A program made the translations under genes and the position numbers. Below, piece by piece: positions 33,990 through 44,620 of a stretch of 64,000 nt of DNA (positions within the stretch are counted from its first letter, which is position 1; every line of letters begins with the position of its first letter). This stretch comes from Siphonodentalium dalli. Taxonomy: Eukaryota; Mollusca; Scaphopoda; Gadilida; Siphonodentaliidae. The notes below the pieces were generated by a model. That model saw nothing but the letters and a program-made list of their open reading frames with translations, made no database searches and was not told where the DNA came from. The stretch is from NCBI GenBank assembly GCA_032622095.1, contig CP136064.1, positions 263,793,863 through 263,857,862 on the forward strand. The letters run 5' to 3'.

Positions 33990-34125
33990 GAAAAAAAATT
34001 TGGCATATGGAAAAAACAGTTTTTTGGACCCAAGAGACACCCACCCACCCCATCATACGTGCCTGGAAATTTTGTCCGACCCCCCCACCCCCTGTTAAAA
34101 TTGCAAAAATTAATTTGTCCTTGAA
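33990..34125 (-). repeat. Poly(G)-'TCGGAA' dispersed repeat, copy 3 (inverted)
   Basis: On the minus strand it reads 'gggggggtcggacaaaattt', then 'ccaggcacgtatgatg' and a GGGTGGGTGGG motif, the same order as copies 1 and 2. The copy is shorter. Confidence 0.75.
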
Positions 34126-34612
34126 AATTGGTCGCTGGGTCAGATTCAACCTTCACCTGATGATAGCATTTCGAACAAATATAGTAACATGTGTTATATG
34201 GCTAATATCTCTGGACTGGCGCCATTGATATTGGTCTGGAAATTATAGAAATGTTAGAGGCAATGTCTCACTCTGACCCATGTCTAACTGTGGCCCACAT
34301 TCCCCTATATCTGGTGCTGCAACATATTCTCGTGCAAATAGGTTTATACTGTACCTAAATATTCACATAGGTTCATATTTTGTATTCATTTAAATTTGTT
34401 TAAATCAAAATTTAGAAAAACTAACGCCATTATACACTCTGCCAGGGCACCCTGAGTCACCACACCAAATTTCGTTGAAATATCCGGGCACCAAAATTAA
34501 CAAAGACGTGTTGGTCTCAACTTTACTCCAGTCTTATATGTATAACAGTCCCATAAAACATTTATACATTTATTGATGGACGTGTCGTGGGATGTTCATA
34601 CAGGATCGGGTT
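34126..34612. other. Intergenic DNA, no gene recognised
   Basis: No coding similarity or repeat was recognised. Confidence 0.4.
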
Positions 34613-34735
34613 CATTATTCCGAAGGTTCCATATTCCGAAGGTACATTATTCCGAAGGTTCGCTATTCCAAATGTTCGTTATTCCGAAGATTCGCTATTC
34701 TGAAGGTTTTCTATTAAGGTTTTCTATTCTGGGCG
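34613..34735. repeat. Short tandem repeat, 'attccgaaggttcg' units
   Basis: About seven units of 16-18 bp, each a variant of 'attccgaaggttcgct', with decreasing similarity to the right ('attctgaaggttttct'). Confidence 0.85.
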
Positions 34736-35234
34736 TATTTAACCAGAAATGAATTAAAATTTGCAGCTACACCCCCCCCCCACAAAACCCGCACGAGGAT
34801 TGAAAAATGCTATTACGCTAGTATTCACATATAGTACATTTATACACCCCATTCTAATTCCCAAATTGTCCCAGATGTCGGTTATTAATAGCATGAAGAC
34901 ATTATCAGTTTATCGTTTATTATGGAAAGTTGAAAACACGATGACTACATGACTGAAATAAGCTACATGTAAGAGTCTAAGTGATAGAGTCTGCCCGGAC
35001 TGGCAATCTGTATTTGAAAGAAACATCAACATTAAAGGCCCACTTATTTTTCGAACCCCCATATCATATATATAAAATATATGCCATATTATATACCATG
35101 CATTTGAAATAGGAAGCTCTCTAACATTGTATTTTAAACTTATCCATGTGTAATAAACTGTGAACATGTTTTTGTTGAGTTGCCGAATTGTTTTGTGCTA
35201 AAGTTTCATCTGGTTTTGTTGTGCAAAGTGTATT
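34736..35234. other. Intergenic DNA, no gene recognised
   Basis: Contains a 10-nt C run at about 34772-34781. No coding similarity. Confidence 0.4.
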
Positions 35235-35300
35235 ATTTTCAATGGAGAGGGAATAACTCTATATTTTAAAGATAGAGTTATTCCCCATTCCATTGAAAAT
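35235..35300. repeat. 66-bp hairpin
   Basis: 'attttcaatgg' and 'gggaataactctat' pair with 'atagagttattccc' and 'ccattgaaaat' across a 9-nt AT loop. A purely structural MITE-like palindrome. Confidence 0.85.
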
Positions 35301-36127
35301 TCCTTTTTCAAGCTTGAATTCTGTTGCATTCTGGGAGCCATAACGGGGGGGGGGATTTTTTATGAGTTCAGCTATTTTATATTTCTCTATGGGCATCTTC
35401 TGAGACACAGACATTTCAAATGGTGATGAATTATAGTATTTTAATCATATATTATGGCATAGATTGTTATTAAAACAGAATATCAATGTTATGGCGCTCC
35501 AGTATTCATTAAGTGTTATAGCCCCACTGTTATAAAGTTGTCGAATAATTTGTGTACAGTTTTCAACCAAATGTATCAAATAAAAGTTATATTATATGCA
35601 TACTAGTCCCATATACTCATTTAAGTTATTATATCGTCACTAGTCAGTGAGTGGCTTGAGTTTTCTCCCTGTATCACCATAATGTTTTAAAAGATCGTGT
35701 GTACCATCGGTTTACCAATCCAGTATCCCTCAATTAATTTGATTACGTCTATAGTACACGCAAATTCGTAATTTAATTTACGCCATTTTATGGCTCCAGT
35801 CATAAATTAAATTTATATCAAATTATTAACTTTGATTTTAAGATAGCCTATTTTTAACCTGAGCGTTTACAGAATACATCTTCAACTCAAATTACTTATG
35901 TTTCTATATATTATCGACATTAGATCGTTGTTATCACCGGAAATTTATTGAAAATGGCGTACAGTACCCCTTTAAGATGATCTGAAGTTAAGTTTTATGA
36001 AACTAACGTGTTCCTGAAACGGCATAGTATAGCAATATCATAAGATCTACCGTACATCTTATAGCTTCAGTCCATCTTAAGATCATCATAGACCTTGTTT
36101 CATGAATCTGGGCCCTGGTATCATGGA

Positions 36128-36159
<32 letters not shown>

Positions 36160-36857
36160 AGAAGAAAAACATTACCAACATTGCTGTCCTCGTCTAACCC
36201 CACCCAATACTTTACCCAGAAGGCATCAGTTTGGCACTTTAATCCTTAAAGGTGTATTCATTGTATCGCAGACATGAGTATACACATAGATTTTTTGTGT
36301 AAACCGACATATAATTATTCTTTTATTATTAATTTAGGTAAACCTCCACGACCCGCATCCCTGCCAGTGACCCAGATAAAGACACTTTTGCTAGTTTTGA
36401 ATCGCATCGTTATCTTATCTAATCGCATTATTACACATCATTGGCGTCCGACAGATGGCCGGGCCAATTTATATAGCAGACAGGCAGACAGGCAAACATT
36501 CTTAAATATAGACGCAAGATGAAACCAACTTCGCCATTACTGTATCCCTTAAAAATATAATGTGACTGCCATCTGAATCATTGTGACTCACTTTCCAACA
36601 ACTTGTGTTGTTTAGCAAACATTACAGAACTTTGTATCAAACACCATTAATAATGCCACTACTATTATTCTATTCCATGCCATACTTCTGTAATGCAAGC
36701 AACTCATACAACGTATTTGGTGAGGTTTGTGTAGGAGCATTCGGATTTCGGTGATAGCGAGAAATATATCGAACATTGGTGTCAATTGTCACACAATTTA
36801 TGTGTATGATTTTGTCACATTTTTATTTATCGTCAATTTCTGAAATTGATCTCAGAT
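35301..36857. other. Intergenic DNA, simple repeats
   Basis: No gene recognised. A 10-nt G run lies at about 35345-35354 and a broken (TA)n run at about 36129-36160. Confidence 0.4.
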
Positions 36858-37392
36858 TTTACAATGTACGGCAATCTTTTGACGACGACAGCAATGACTA
36901 TGTTATTAGTTACAACTAACATACTCTCTTCGTGAGTAATGTCTTTATTTCTATAAATACGACATTAGCAAAGACATTTTGGCAAAATTTCAGAAGTTAA
37001 AATTGTAGATCTTCAATGAAAACGAAAAAGGAAGTTATAAATAATGTTCACTGTCTTTACAAACATAGAACTGTCACCGCTTGCCAACTAAACGGACAAA
37101 CTATTAAATACATTAGATAGCTATACATGCTCGGACGTTTGTTAAGATAATTACAATTCACCAATATGTCTCATGATATACCGATATTGTAACAAGTATA
37201 TATCGTACAGGGTATAGTATCAGACTGGCCGTGTCTCCAGGCGGCAAACCGAGTTCGCAAAATGAGTCTATTACTATAAATGGAAAAATAATAGTAGGCG
37301 AGTAGGAATTATACTGTGGTATTGTCGTAATATATAGTATAGCAGTGTGCAGCCAATCATAATGCGAGAAAGTCACGTGAGATATAATATTG
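36858..37392 (-). repeat. Dispersed inverted repeat, arm 2 (partner 28083-28965)
   Basis: Read in reverse complement, it matches arm 1 over its full length: 'ccgtgtctccaggcggcaa', 'gagtaggaatta', 'ttagcaaagacattttgg' and 'tgttattagttaca' are shared in order. It lacks the 408-bp hairpin-bounded insertion of arm 1, so it represents the empty site. It ends about 120 bp from the lectin gene stop codon. Confidence 0.8.
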
Positions 37393-37511
37393 CCCAATAG
37401 TACACATCCTCAACCTCTATATGTATATACCTTCCAGTAAAACAAACAACTGTCATACATTCGGGTTCTTTATCAGTCAATAATAAGGTACATGGCCTTC
37501 TGAATTTAACA

Positions 37512-38192
37512 CTATGGCCACTCACAAATAACTGCCCTTTTGGTCGTGCAGTATAAATCATTCATAAAATATCCTCCATACTTCATCAGTTCCACACAGA
37601 GACCATCTCCAGATGGCGCGCCTCCATGCCAGATGAGGTAAGGATGTGAATTGGGAATCAATCCCTCTTCAGAGACCCAGCCTCCGCTCACGTTCTTTAC
37701 ATTGAGCCAGAATCCCGCTTGGTTCCTTAGACTTGGATTCCCTTTGATATAATTTATTATCTCCAGCCGATGTTCATTGTTTCTCAATGTAAACAAATGT
37801 CCACCCTGGTCTCTGCACGATGTATATGCATCCATCTTTTCCACGCTTGTTGTTTGTATACTGATTTTTTCTTTTATTTCAACGCATTTATATCCAGCAC
37901 CGCTGGTTTCGGTAGGAATACACAATTCATCAGCTCCACATATATTTGGTGTTGTACAGATCAACCCCGATAGGTGTGATTTACGCACCGCCTCACCCCA
38001 TATAGTGTTAGGGTCAGTTATCATTAAGCATCTCTTATTCTTGAAATAGATCCTCAAGCAGGTCACGTGATATTCACACAGTCTCTTGCATCTCAAGTGG
38101 TTCTCTGTCGTTGTTATGAACACATAGTTTGCCTCAGCGTACACAATAATACCAATTAAAGCTGAGCATGATAACACACTTGGCATGTACAT
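37512..38192 (-). CDS. Secreted PAN/EGF-like/C-type lectin domain protein
   Basis: A complete, uninterrupted 226-codon frame. An N-terminal hydrophobic stretch (residues about 4-19, 'SVLSCSALIGIIVYAEA') is a plausible signal peptide; translation may start at Met1 or Met3. Residues about 30-60 are Cys-rich and PAN/apple-like ('CKRLCEYHVTCLRIYF'). Residues about 79-104 are EGF-like (CTTPNICGADELC...YKC). The rest is a C-type lectin-like domain: 'SCRDQGGHLFTLRNNEHRLE', 'GFWLNVKNVSGGWVSEEG', 'LCVELMKYGGYFMNDLYC' and 'AVICEW' supply the four usual cysteines. The WND motif reads MND, and no EPN or QPD sugar-binding motif is evident ('HGGAPSGD' lies there), so carbohydrate specificity cannot be predicted. 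It is probably a secreted recognition or adhesion protein. The absence of introns is unusual for this domain mix and could indicate a retrocopy, but the frame shows no decay. Confidence 0.8.
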   Translation of the reverse strand: MYMPSVLSCSALIGIIVYAEANYVFITTTENHLRCKRLCEYHVTCLRIYFKNKRCLMITDPNTIWGEAVRKSHLSGLICTTPNICGADELCIPTETSGAGYKCVEIKEKISIQTTSVEKMDAYTSCRDQGGHLFTLRNNEHRLEIINYIKGNPSLRNQAGFWLNVKNVSGGWVSEEGLIPNSHPYLIWHGGAPSGDGLCVELMKYGGYFMNDLYCTTKRAVICEWP

Positions 38193-38736
38193 GTCTCGAT
38201 ATGTATTGTGTGTATTTCAATGCCACAATCAATAAGATAAGCACTAGCTCAGACAGCAAAAATCCCGATATTTCGGAAAACACATCAGCGTCGTCTTAAC
38301 GTATTAGTGACCACATCTGGAGTAGGTGAACATGTTAGTGACGCCAACGACATTCACTGCAAGAAATAGAAAAGATAATGTACATATATGTTTCACAAAT
38401 AGACCAGCTTACATGTATATATTTAAGATAAAGAGATATCGAATTAATACTTCTCTACATATTTATCATGGAGAATCTTGACACTTAATAACGGAGCAGC
38501 CACAAGAGTTTCAATAGCACCTAAAAATCACGTATCTAAAATCCAATGAGTATTCCGCCATGCAAGAGCCCGAGAGTACATAATCAGTAATCATTTAATG
38601 CTTTTAATTGAATTGGTGCATACAGTGTGCTTTCTGCTAAGAAAATACTACACATTTGTGTATAATACATATTTATACCATAATTGCCTGTTCTATTGTG
38701 TGTATAACTCCGATTTTGTAAATTTCATCTTTACAC
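38193..38736. other. Region upstream of the lectin gene
   Basis: No TATA box at a convincing distance was seen, and no other gene is recognised. Because the lectin gene is on the minus strand, any promoter would lie here. Confidence 0.4.
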
Positions 38737-38845
38737 CCTACTGTGGGTATACAGCTTCCTACTGTGGGTATAGATTTCTACTGTGGGCGTAAATGTTCAA
38801 ACATAATTTCATTTGTTAAACGTGTATACCCACAGTAGAACTACA
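38737..38845. repeat. 'ctactgtgggtata' repeats with one inverted copy
   Basis: Three direct copies (about 38739, 38759 and 38778) and one inverted copy (tatacccacagtag, about 38825-38838). They could form a hairpin of about 70 nt. Confidence 0.7.
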
Positions 38846-38935
38846 TCGTGGTTAGCAAAATAGTTATGCTTTAATTGTCAAAGCTGAAAATTAATGCAGA
38901 ACATGGATATATACATATATACAATGGGGTTCACT

Positions 38936-39007
38936 TACATCATCGTCATCGTCATCATCGACGTCCCCATCGTCACCATCGTCCTCGACATTGTCATCAT
39001 CATCAGT

Positions 39008-39047
<40 letters not shown>

Positions 39048-39215
39048 CCATCCTCATCATCCTCATCATCATCATCATCATCATTATTGTCCATCATCAT
39101 CACCATCGTTATCATTATCATCATCATTAGCGTCATCATCATCGTCATCACCGTCGTCATCATCATCGTCATCGTCATCATTATCATCGTCGCTAATCAT
39201 CTTCATATTGGCATC
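38936..39215. repeat. ATC/GTC microsatellite
   Basis: A long, interrupted (CAT/CGT)n run. The long His-, Ser-, Ile-, Asp- or Met-rich frames in all six phases are artefacts of this repeat. Confidence 0.9.
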
Positions 39216-39350
39216 TTAGTGATTGTCGTCCTGGCAACGTTTATAACGTCATCATAAATATCGTCGTAATTTGTTTTCTCATTTTGTAGATTAGGTACAT
39301 AAGACACTACACATGCACAATGACAGCATGTGTACATATGATTAATCGAA
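39216..39350. other. Intergenic DNA
   Basis: Nothing recognised. Confidence 0.4.
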
Positions 39351-40219
39351 TCATGTTTTGTCATCTCTTGTTTTTTCGTGAATCTTCATACACGCCTTGA
39401 CAAATATCGCTAAACTTTTCTGAATTGCTGGGTTTTGGCTACCGAGTAGAATATAAAATCGTGCTCTAGATGGATCTTGCCGAAAGGTAGCCGGAATATA
39501 TTTTATTCTTAAATCCAGGTATTTTGGACAAATCATCACAACGTGGTACTCATCTTCTATGTGGGTCATGCATTTTTGACAGGCTCGGGATTTTCTTTAT
39601 TTTTACTCCACCTTCCAGACTCAGAACGCAGTTTGTGATTACATGTTCTTAGTCGTAATAGTTCTTGGGCTAGGTCACGCGGTAGATTTTGCAAATATGA
39701 TTCATATTTCATTGTCCGTTTAAAGTTCATGTATAATTTACCACGAGAGGAGTTGTACATGTCCCACCACCAGGTCTGAATAAAATGATCTTTGAGTGTG
39801 CTTTCGGTGGCCATTATTTCTTCGGATGAAATTTTCTGACATGTCCATATGTAACTCATGCCGACGGAATCCAATATGCCTTTAACTGATTGAATCCACG
39901 TTTTCAACTTGTTCGTCCTACCCAGCTCCCCCAAGTTGACGAAAAGTAAATAAAGTTCCCGCGCTAGAGGAGAACACTTGCCATTTAATATGCGGTTCCA
40001 ATATTGAGTAATTCTCATCTTACATCTGATACTGATTGGATATCTGCCAATTTCTCCATACACCATGAATGTGGGCGTGCTGATTTTCAGTTTAAGAATA
40101 TGTTTATAAAATCTCAAAATTACTTTGTCTGTTTCTGATGTGTTTCCTATGTCACATTCATTTACAATTGAAGTTGTAATGATATAAATTAGATACGAGG
40201 AAAATTGTCTGCAATTCAA
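39351..40219 (-). pseudogene. LINE-A-related LINE, C-terminal remnant
   Basis: Two minus-strand frames (40219-39566 and 39569-39351) joined by a frameshift encode 'TPTFMVYGEIGRYPISIRCK', 'MRITQYWNRIL', 'HFIQTWWWDMYNSSRGKLY', 'YLQNLPRDLAQELLRLRTCN', 'HKLRSESGRWSKN' and then 'HIEDEYHVVMICPKYLDLR'. This is the same domain order as LINE-A at 11440-12108 (MVYGELGR, SSRG.LY, R.SNHRLP.E.GRW, DEYHFV..C, IKYIP) but clearly diverged, so it is a different family in the same clade. The RT is absent (5'-truncated). Confidence 0.8.
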
Positions 40220-40577
40220 TTAAATGTATAGCTTGCTAGCGTTATATGACATAGGAAATATATGAATGGTAATTCCATGTGACTGATCGCTCAGAAACAG
40301 GCTGGCGTCATGACATAAATGTATGCATCACTACGCATGACGCACATTACTTATAGCGTCATGTTTGTGTCTCTCGGTGTGTATACACATTCAAAGTAAA
40401 CACCCAGGTAGTTCACCGAAGAAATCAAAATTAATAATTATGGCATAAATAAAATACACGCATAGTAGCCGAAAGTACAACCTTTTCACCACTCGTGGTA
40501 TTGTTGCTTTAACCACTCGGCAAAAGGCTCGTGGTTAAAACCACATTTCCTCTCGTGGCGAGCGGTGTGACTAATTA
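40220..40577. other. Intergenic DNA with CTCGTGG motifs
   Basis: At about 40490-40562 'ccactcgtgg', 'ctcgtggtta' and 'tctcgtggcgag' alternate in both orientations, giving weak hairpins. No gene. Confidence 0.4.
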
Positions 40578-40683
40578 CTGCCCGGACAAGCCCGGGCAAG
40601 TCCGGACACGCCCGGACAAGCCCGGACACGCCCGGGCGGCCCTATGAGCCCGTGGGCAGTATAATGAGCCCGTGGGCAGTATA
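40578..40683. repeat. GC-rich short tandem repeats
   Basis: 'cccggacaag' and 'cccggacacg' decamers alternate about seven times (about 40579-40638), followed by two direct copies of 'gagcccgtgggcagtataat' at about 40644 and 40664. The base composition contrasts sharply with the AT-rich surroundings. Confidence 0.85.
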
Positions 40684-41824
40684 ATATGATGTCTTATGGT
40701 AGTAGGATACATACATGTGAAAATTGACTTGCTGTGTCATCCACCGGCGGTTTTATTAACCCTTTAAATGCCGAAATTGGCTAAAGGAATCAGGGAGAGT
40801 CCTGTCACACCCAGAGACCGCATCAAACTATATATCGATTACTAATGGTTAAGACAATAATAATAATGGTCAGTCGTGGCCACATGCAAAATGGCACAAT
40901 ACACAGACAATATGTGTATTGCTTGAATATCTGGCGTGGATACACGCGTGAGTATAACGCACACGCTTCGTACATCTCGCCGCTGGAGAATACGATCTCT
41001 TGTAGTTCACTTAAATGTGTTTCAAAAGATGGATTTATTATAAAAATGACATTGCGAAAACCTACAAATCACCCATAAGTAATACGTCTAAAACGACCAC
41101 AAAAACTCTTAATTGAGAACACTCTTAAGCTTATGATCTAACATAATCATGGACGCTCTTTATAAGAGCCGATCCTTGAATTTGTTTCGTATGCTGATAA
41201 ACCGCGTCAACCGCCACACTTGGGATGTCGACAGTAATTTAGACCATCTAAATATCGCATTAATTGGCTCATCGGTCAGATCTTATTATTTTGTGGTCTA
41301 CATGTAGAAAACGAACAGATAGTGGTTTTATGGCGTCACATTTGACAATGCATCTGTAAAGGCAGAGTACTGCGGATCAACAAGGAGAATATGACGGTAG
41401 AATATATTGATTCATAGAGCTTGCTGCTGTGTGTATCATCCTGAAATTGTTCGGTATTATTTATCAACGCTTTCGCTAAATCATGGCCACTGTTTAATTA
41501 GCTTCGTCAATTTGGCGATTAATTGGGTAATGCATCGCATAACCGGATGTCTCTGCATTCATTCCGATACCTCTATTTTTTAGGTGCCTTCTTGTCCCCT
41601 TGGAGAATATTTTTTATCTAATTGGGTGCGTTCGTCTTGTTAATGAGAAGATGCATCCTCGTACTGATTCCACTCGATTTACCTCAATTTGCAGTAAACT
41701 TTCTTTAGTACTCTCTGGCGTACGTTTCCGCCATATTTTTTTTTCGGTTCTACGGCGGTTTACTAATGTTGATCCAAATACGTCATATGGAGACAATGAA
41801 CGCGATATTGAAAGTGAACCTGTG
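40684..41824. other. Intergenic DNA, no gene recognised
   Basis: Contains 'ttaaccctttaaatgccg' at about 40758, which resembles the end of a TTAA-type MITE, but no partner end was found. A 111-codon frame at 41600-41935 runs into the MITE at 41829 and has no motifs. Confidence 0.4.
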
Positions 41825-41855
41825 TTAACCCTTTACCCAACAGAACGGCCCTGTG

Positions 41856-41922
41856 CCAATGCATTCTCTTATATATGCGAGTCGACCATAGGTCGCCTCG
41901 CATATATAAGAGAATGCATTGG
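41856..41922. repeat. 67-bp palindrome, copy 2
   Basis: Same sequence as 29507-29571 plus one extra base at each end. One mismatch in the stem (gtcgcc for gtcgac). Confidence 0.9.
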
Positions 41923-41951
41923 CTTAACACATTAAAAAAATTTGTTTTAGG

Positions 41952-42018
41952 CCAATGCATTCTGTTATATATGCGAGTCGACCTATGGTCGACTCGCATA
42001 TATAAGAGAATGCATTGG
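41952..42018. repeat. 67-bp palindrome, copy 3
   Basis: Same palindrome, 96 bp to the right of copy 2, with one stem mismatch (ttctgtta for ttctctta). The AT-rich 29-bp spacer ends just before 'ccaatgc'. Confidence 0.9.
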
Positions 42019-42168
42019 CACAGGGCATAACTGTAACTATCACAATGTGGTCAAGGAGCCGGTTCCAATGATATCCATATTTGTATGGTTCTATTGAGAC
42101 AGACCGAAGATATTTCAGGCTGTTGAAGCTTTATTTGGCCGGTTTTGGCCGGTTTGTTGGGTAAAGGG

Positions 42169-42804
42169 TTAAATTTACATTCCGGTAGTACGTGTATAAC
42201 CGTAAGAATGGCTGAGGACGGAGCTGGTTGCCCAGTTGTAATTAAAATTAGACAATCGAACAAGCTATAGCGTGTAGCCTTTTCGACAGTATAAGTTTAA
42301 TTAGAACTGTCGGTTGCCTTGTGTATGTTTATTCCCAGGAATGGAATCGGTTTTAGGCTGTTGGTATGGGTGGAGATCCGTAGACACCGAATGATGTTGA
42401 AGTGGGCGGTTCCTTGTAGATATACGTGCTATCTAATTGACCGACACGATTGATCATAACTATCTGGAAATTAAACTTAGCATATAAACGAAGAGTGAGA
42501 TAAGTTCCACGTCATACCGATTGGTATTAGATATGGAGCCACGCTGAAATTTCACTTTTATTCCCCTATTAATGGGTTTTCCGAATCTAAAGAGCGTTTC
42601 GTGATTATATCATTTATTAAATGTCACAGTTAATCTTACTATTGATAGAAGTAACATCGTTCCGATGCCCTCCCCCACTACGCTGGCCCTTTGTTGATCA
42701 AACTGTAGTGTAATGGCGTTTGTCAACGATGTTCATGATTTCGAAATCTGACGACACCCACGGAGTGTTTCACTATGAACTAACAACGCACGAAGAATGT
42801 GAGA
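42169..42804. other. Intergenic DNA, no gene recognised
   Basis: No coding similarity recognised. Confidence 0.4.
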
Positions 42805-43610
42805 GATACCCGTTAAGACCTGTTACACTAGATACCCGTTAAGATATGTTACACTAGATACCCGTTAAGACCTGTTACACCAGATACCCGTTAAGACCTG
42901 TTACACTAGATACCCGTTAAGACATGTTACACTAGATACCCGTTAAGACCTGTTACACTAGATACCCGTTAAGACCTGTTACACTAGATACCCGTTAAGA
43001 CCTGTTACACTAGATACCCGTTAAGACCTGTTACACTAGATACCCGTTAAGACATGTTACACTAGATACCCGTTAAGACCTGTTACACTAGATACCCGTC
43101 AAGACATGTTTCACTAGATACCCGTTAAGACCTGTTACACTAGATACCCGTTAATACCTGTTACACTAGATACCCTTTAAGACCTGTTACACTAGATACC
43201 CGTTAAGACCTGTTACAATAGATACCCGTTAAGACCTGTTACACTATATACCCGTTAAGACTTGTTACACTAGATACCCGTTAAGACCTGTTACACTAGA
43301 TACCCGTTAAGACCTGTTACACTAGATACCCGTTAAGACCTGTTACACTAGATACCCGTTAATACCTATTACACTAGATACCCGTTAAGACCTGTTACAT
43401 TAGATACCCGTTAAGACCTGTTACACTAGATACCCGTTAAGACCTGTTACACTAGATACTCGTTAAGACCTGTTACACTAGATACCCGTTAAGACGTGTT
43501 ACACTAGATACCCGTTAAGACCTGTTACACTAGATACCCGTTAAGACCTGTTACACTAGATACCCGTTAAGACCTGTTACACTAGATACCCGTTAAGACA
43601 TGTTATACCA
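42805..43610. repeat. 26-bp minisatellite, 31 units
   Basis: The unit 'gatacccgttaagacctgtt' plus 'acacta' repeats head to tail. 42805-43610 is 806 bp, exactly 31 x 26. Most units are identical or differ by one base (cctgtt/catgtt and cgttaa/cgtcaa types). No unit contains an indel. There are no spacers, so it is not a CRISPR-like array. Confidence 0.95.
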
Positions 43611-44189
43611 GATCATACCATGGATCTCTACTCTGACGAACGCCCTTATAGATCAAATTCCACCAGTTCAAAACCTGGGAGTTTTTTTAAGTTTTAAAGT
43701 CAAAACAATAACACGGGAAATAAATATATTTGTTAATGCCAGTTGCTTCATAGCTTATTCATCAGGGGTCCGTACTATCACTTCTCTTACTCGTGTAATT
43801 CAGTGACGGAGAACGTGGTCAGTATCATTATCACTGAGAATCTGACAGTGTAGACGACTATGCGTAATTTATCAGTACAGGCCAAAATCGAGTACTATGA
43901 ACTCAGTTTGTTTGGAGTGTTCAATGTTGCCCATCGCCTATCAGGTAAAGGGGAATCACTCTATAATTATGCAATTGGATGTGAGAACTTTTCTTCGTGC
44001 AATGAAAGCTTCGGGTTGCACAAGAGTATTTTAATGTGTTCGACTCATTGTCCGAAGATTGTCAGAAGTTTTAGTCATTTGGTCAAAATGACTGGTTTGA
44101 CAGATTGACTGCAACATATACAAAACAAAAAATTACGTAAATGCGCTAACATGCAAACGGAGTCTCGGGATCATATATCATAATAATGG
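43611..44189. other. Intergenic DNA, no gene recognised
   Basis: Two short frames (43600-43806 and 43860-44108) have no recognisable motifs. Confidence 0.4.
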
Positions 44190-44620
44190 TTAACCAACTG
44201 TTGTTTGATTATCACGCGCACCGCACCGGATCTTTCTGCAGATTGATCGGCTTAGAGTGCATGAGACTTTATTTTGTCCATTATAGTAATAAATTTGTAG
44301 TCGCCAATGCTTCGCAAATTCTGGACAATCATCGATTCGAAAAGTTCGCTTCGTAGTTGTGTATACGCAGTACATTAAATAAGGAAATGTTCCTCATCGT
44401 GTATGAAATCATCACAACAAAACACGCACTTAAATTTCTATCTTCTAATGTTACTTGGGGCTGAAGATGTCGCTCCTTCTCTATATCAAGTGAATGGTTA
44501 CTGATTCTGAATCTGGTGAAAGCTATTCTGTCTTCGATGTGGTTAAAGTCTATATTATTCATTGAAAATACGATGCCTATTGTATGTATGTTCAAAGAAT
44601 ATGATGTTTTTCACCATTAT
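44190..44620 (-). pseudogene. LINE C-terminal remnant (third family)
   Basis: The minus translation in two frames gives 'HIEDRIAFTRFRISNHSLDI' followed by 'EKERH', and after a frameshift 'CVFCCDDFIHDEEHFL', a stop, and 'CTAYTQLRSELFESM'. The pattern R.SNH.L.IE..RH...C..C.....DE.HFL..C..Y..LR is the zinc-finger-like C-terminus of mollusc-type LINE ORF2. No RT is recognisable upstream (44620-45750). The copy is heavily decayed. Confidence 0.65.

Larger units (their letters stand above)
41829..42168. mobile_element. 340-bp TTAA-type MITE carrying two palindromes
   Basis: Flanked by TTAA on both sides (41825-41828 and 42169-42172). Terminal inverted repeats are 'ccctttacccaaca' at the left and its exact complement at the right, extending imperfectly to about 22 bp. 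TTAA duplication and CCCTTT ends fit piggyBac/Kolobok-type MITEs. Inside are two copies of the same palindrome found in the MITE at 29459-29965. No coding capacity. Confidence 0.85.

Noticed and set aside
38875-39257. His-, Ser-, Asp- and Ile-rich open frames
   Set aside because: All are six-frame readings of one ATC/GTC microsatellite.
42805-43610. CRISPR-like array
   Set aside because: The repeats are head to tail without unique spacers and the DNA is eukaryotic. It is a minisatellite.
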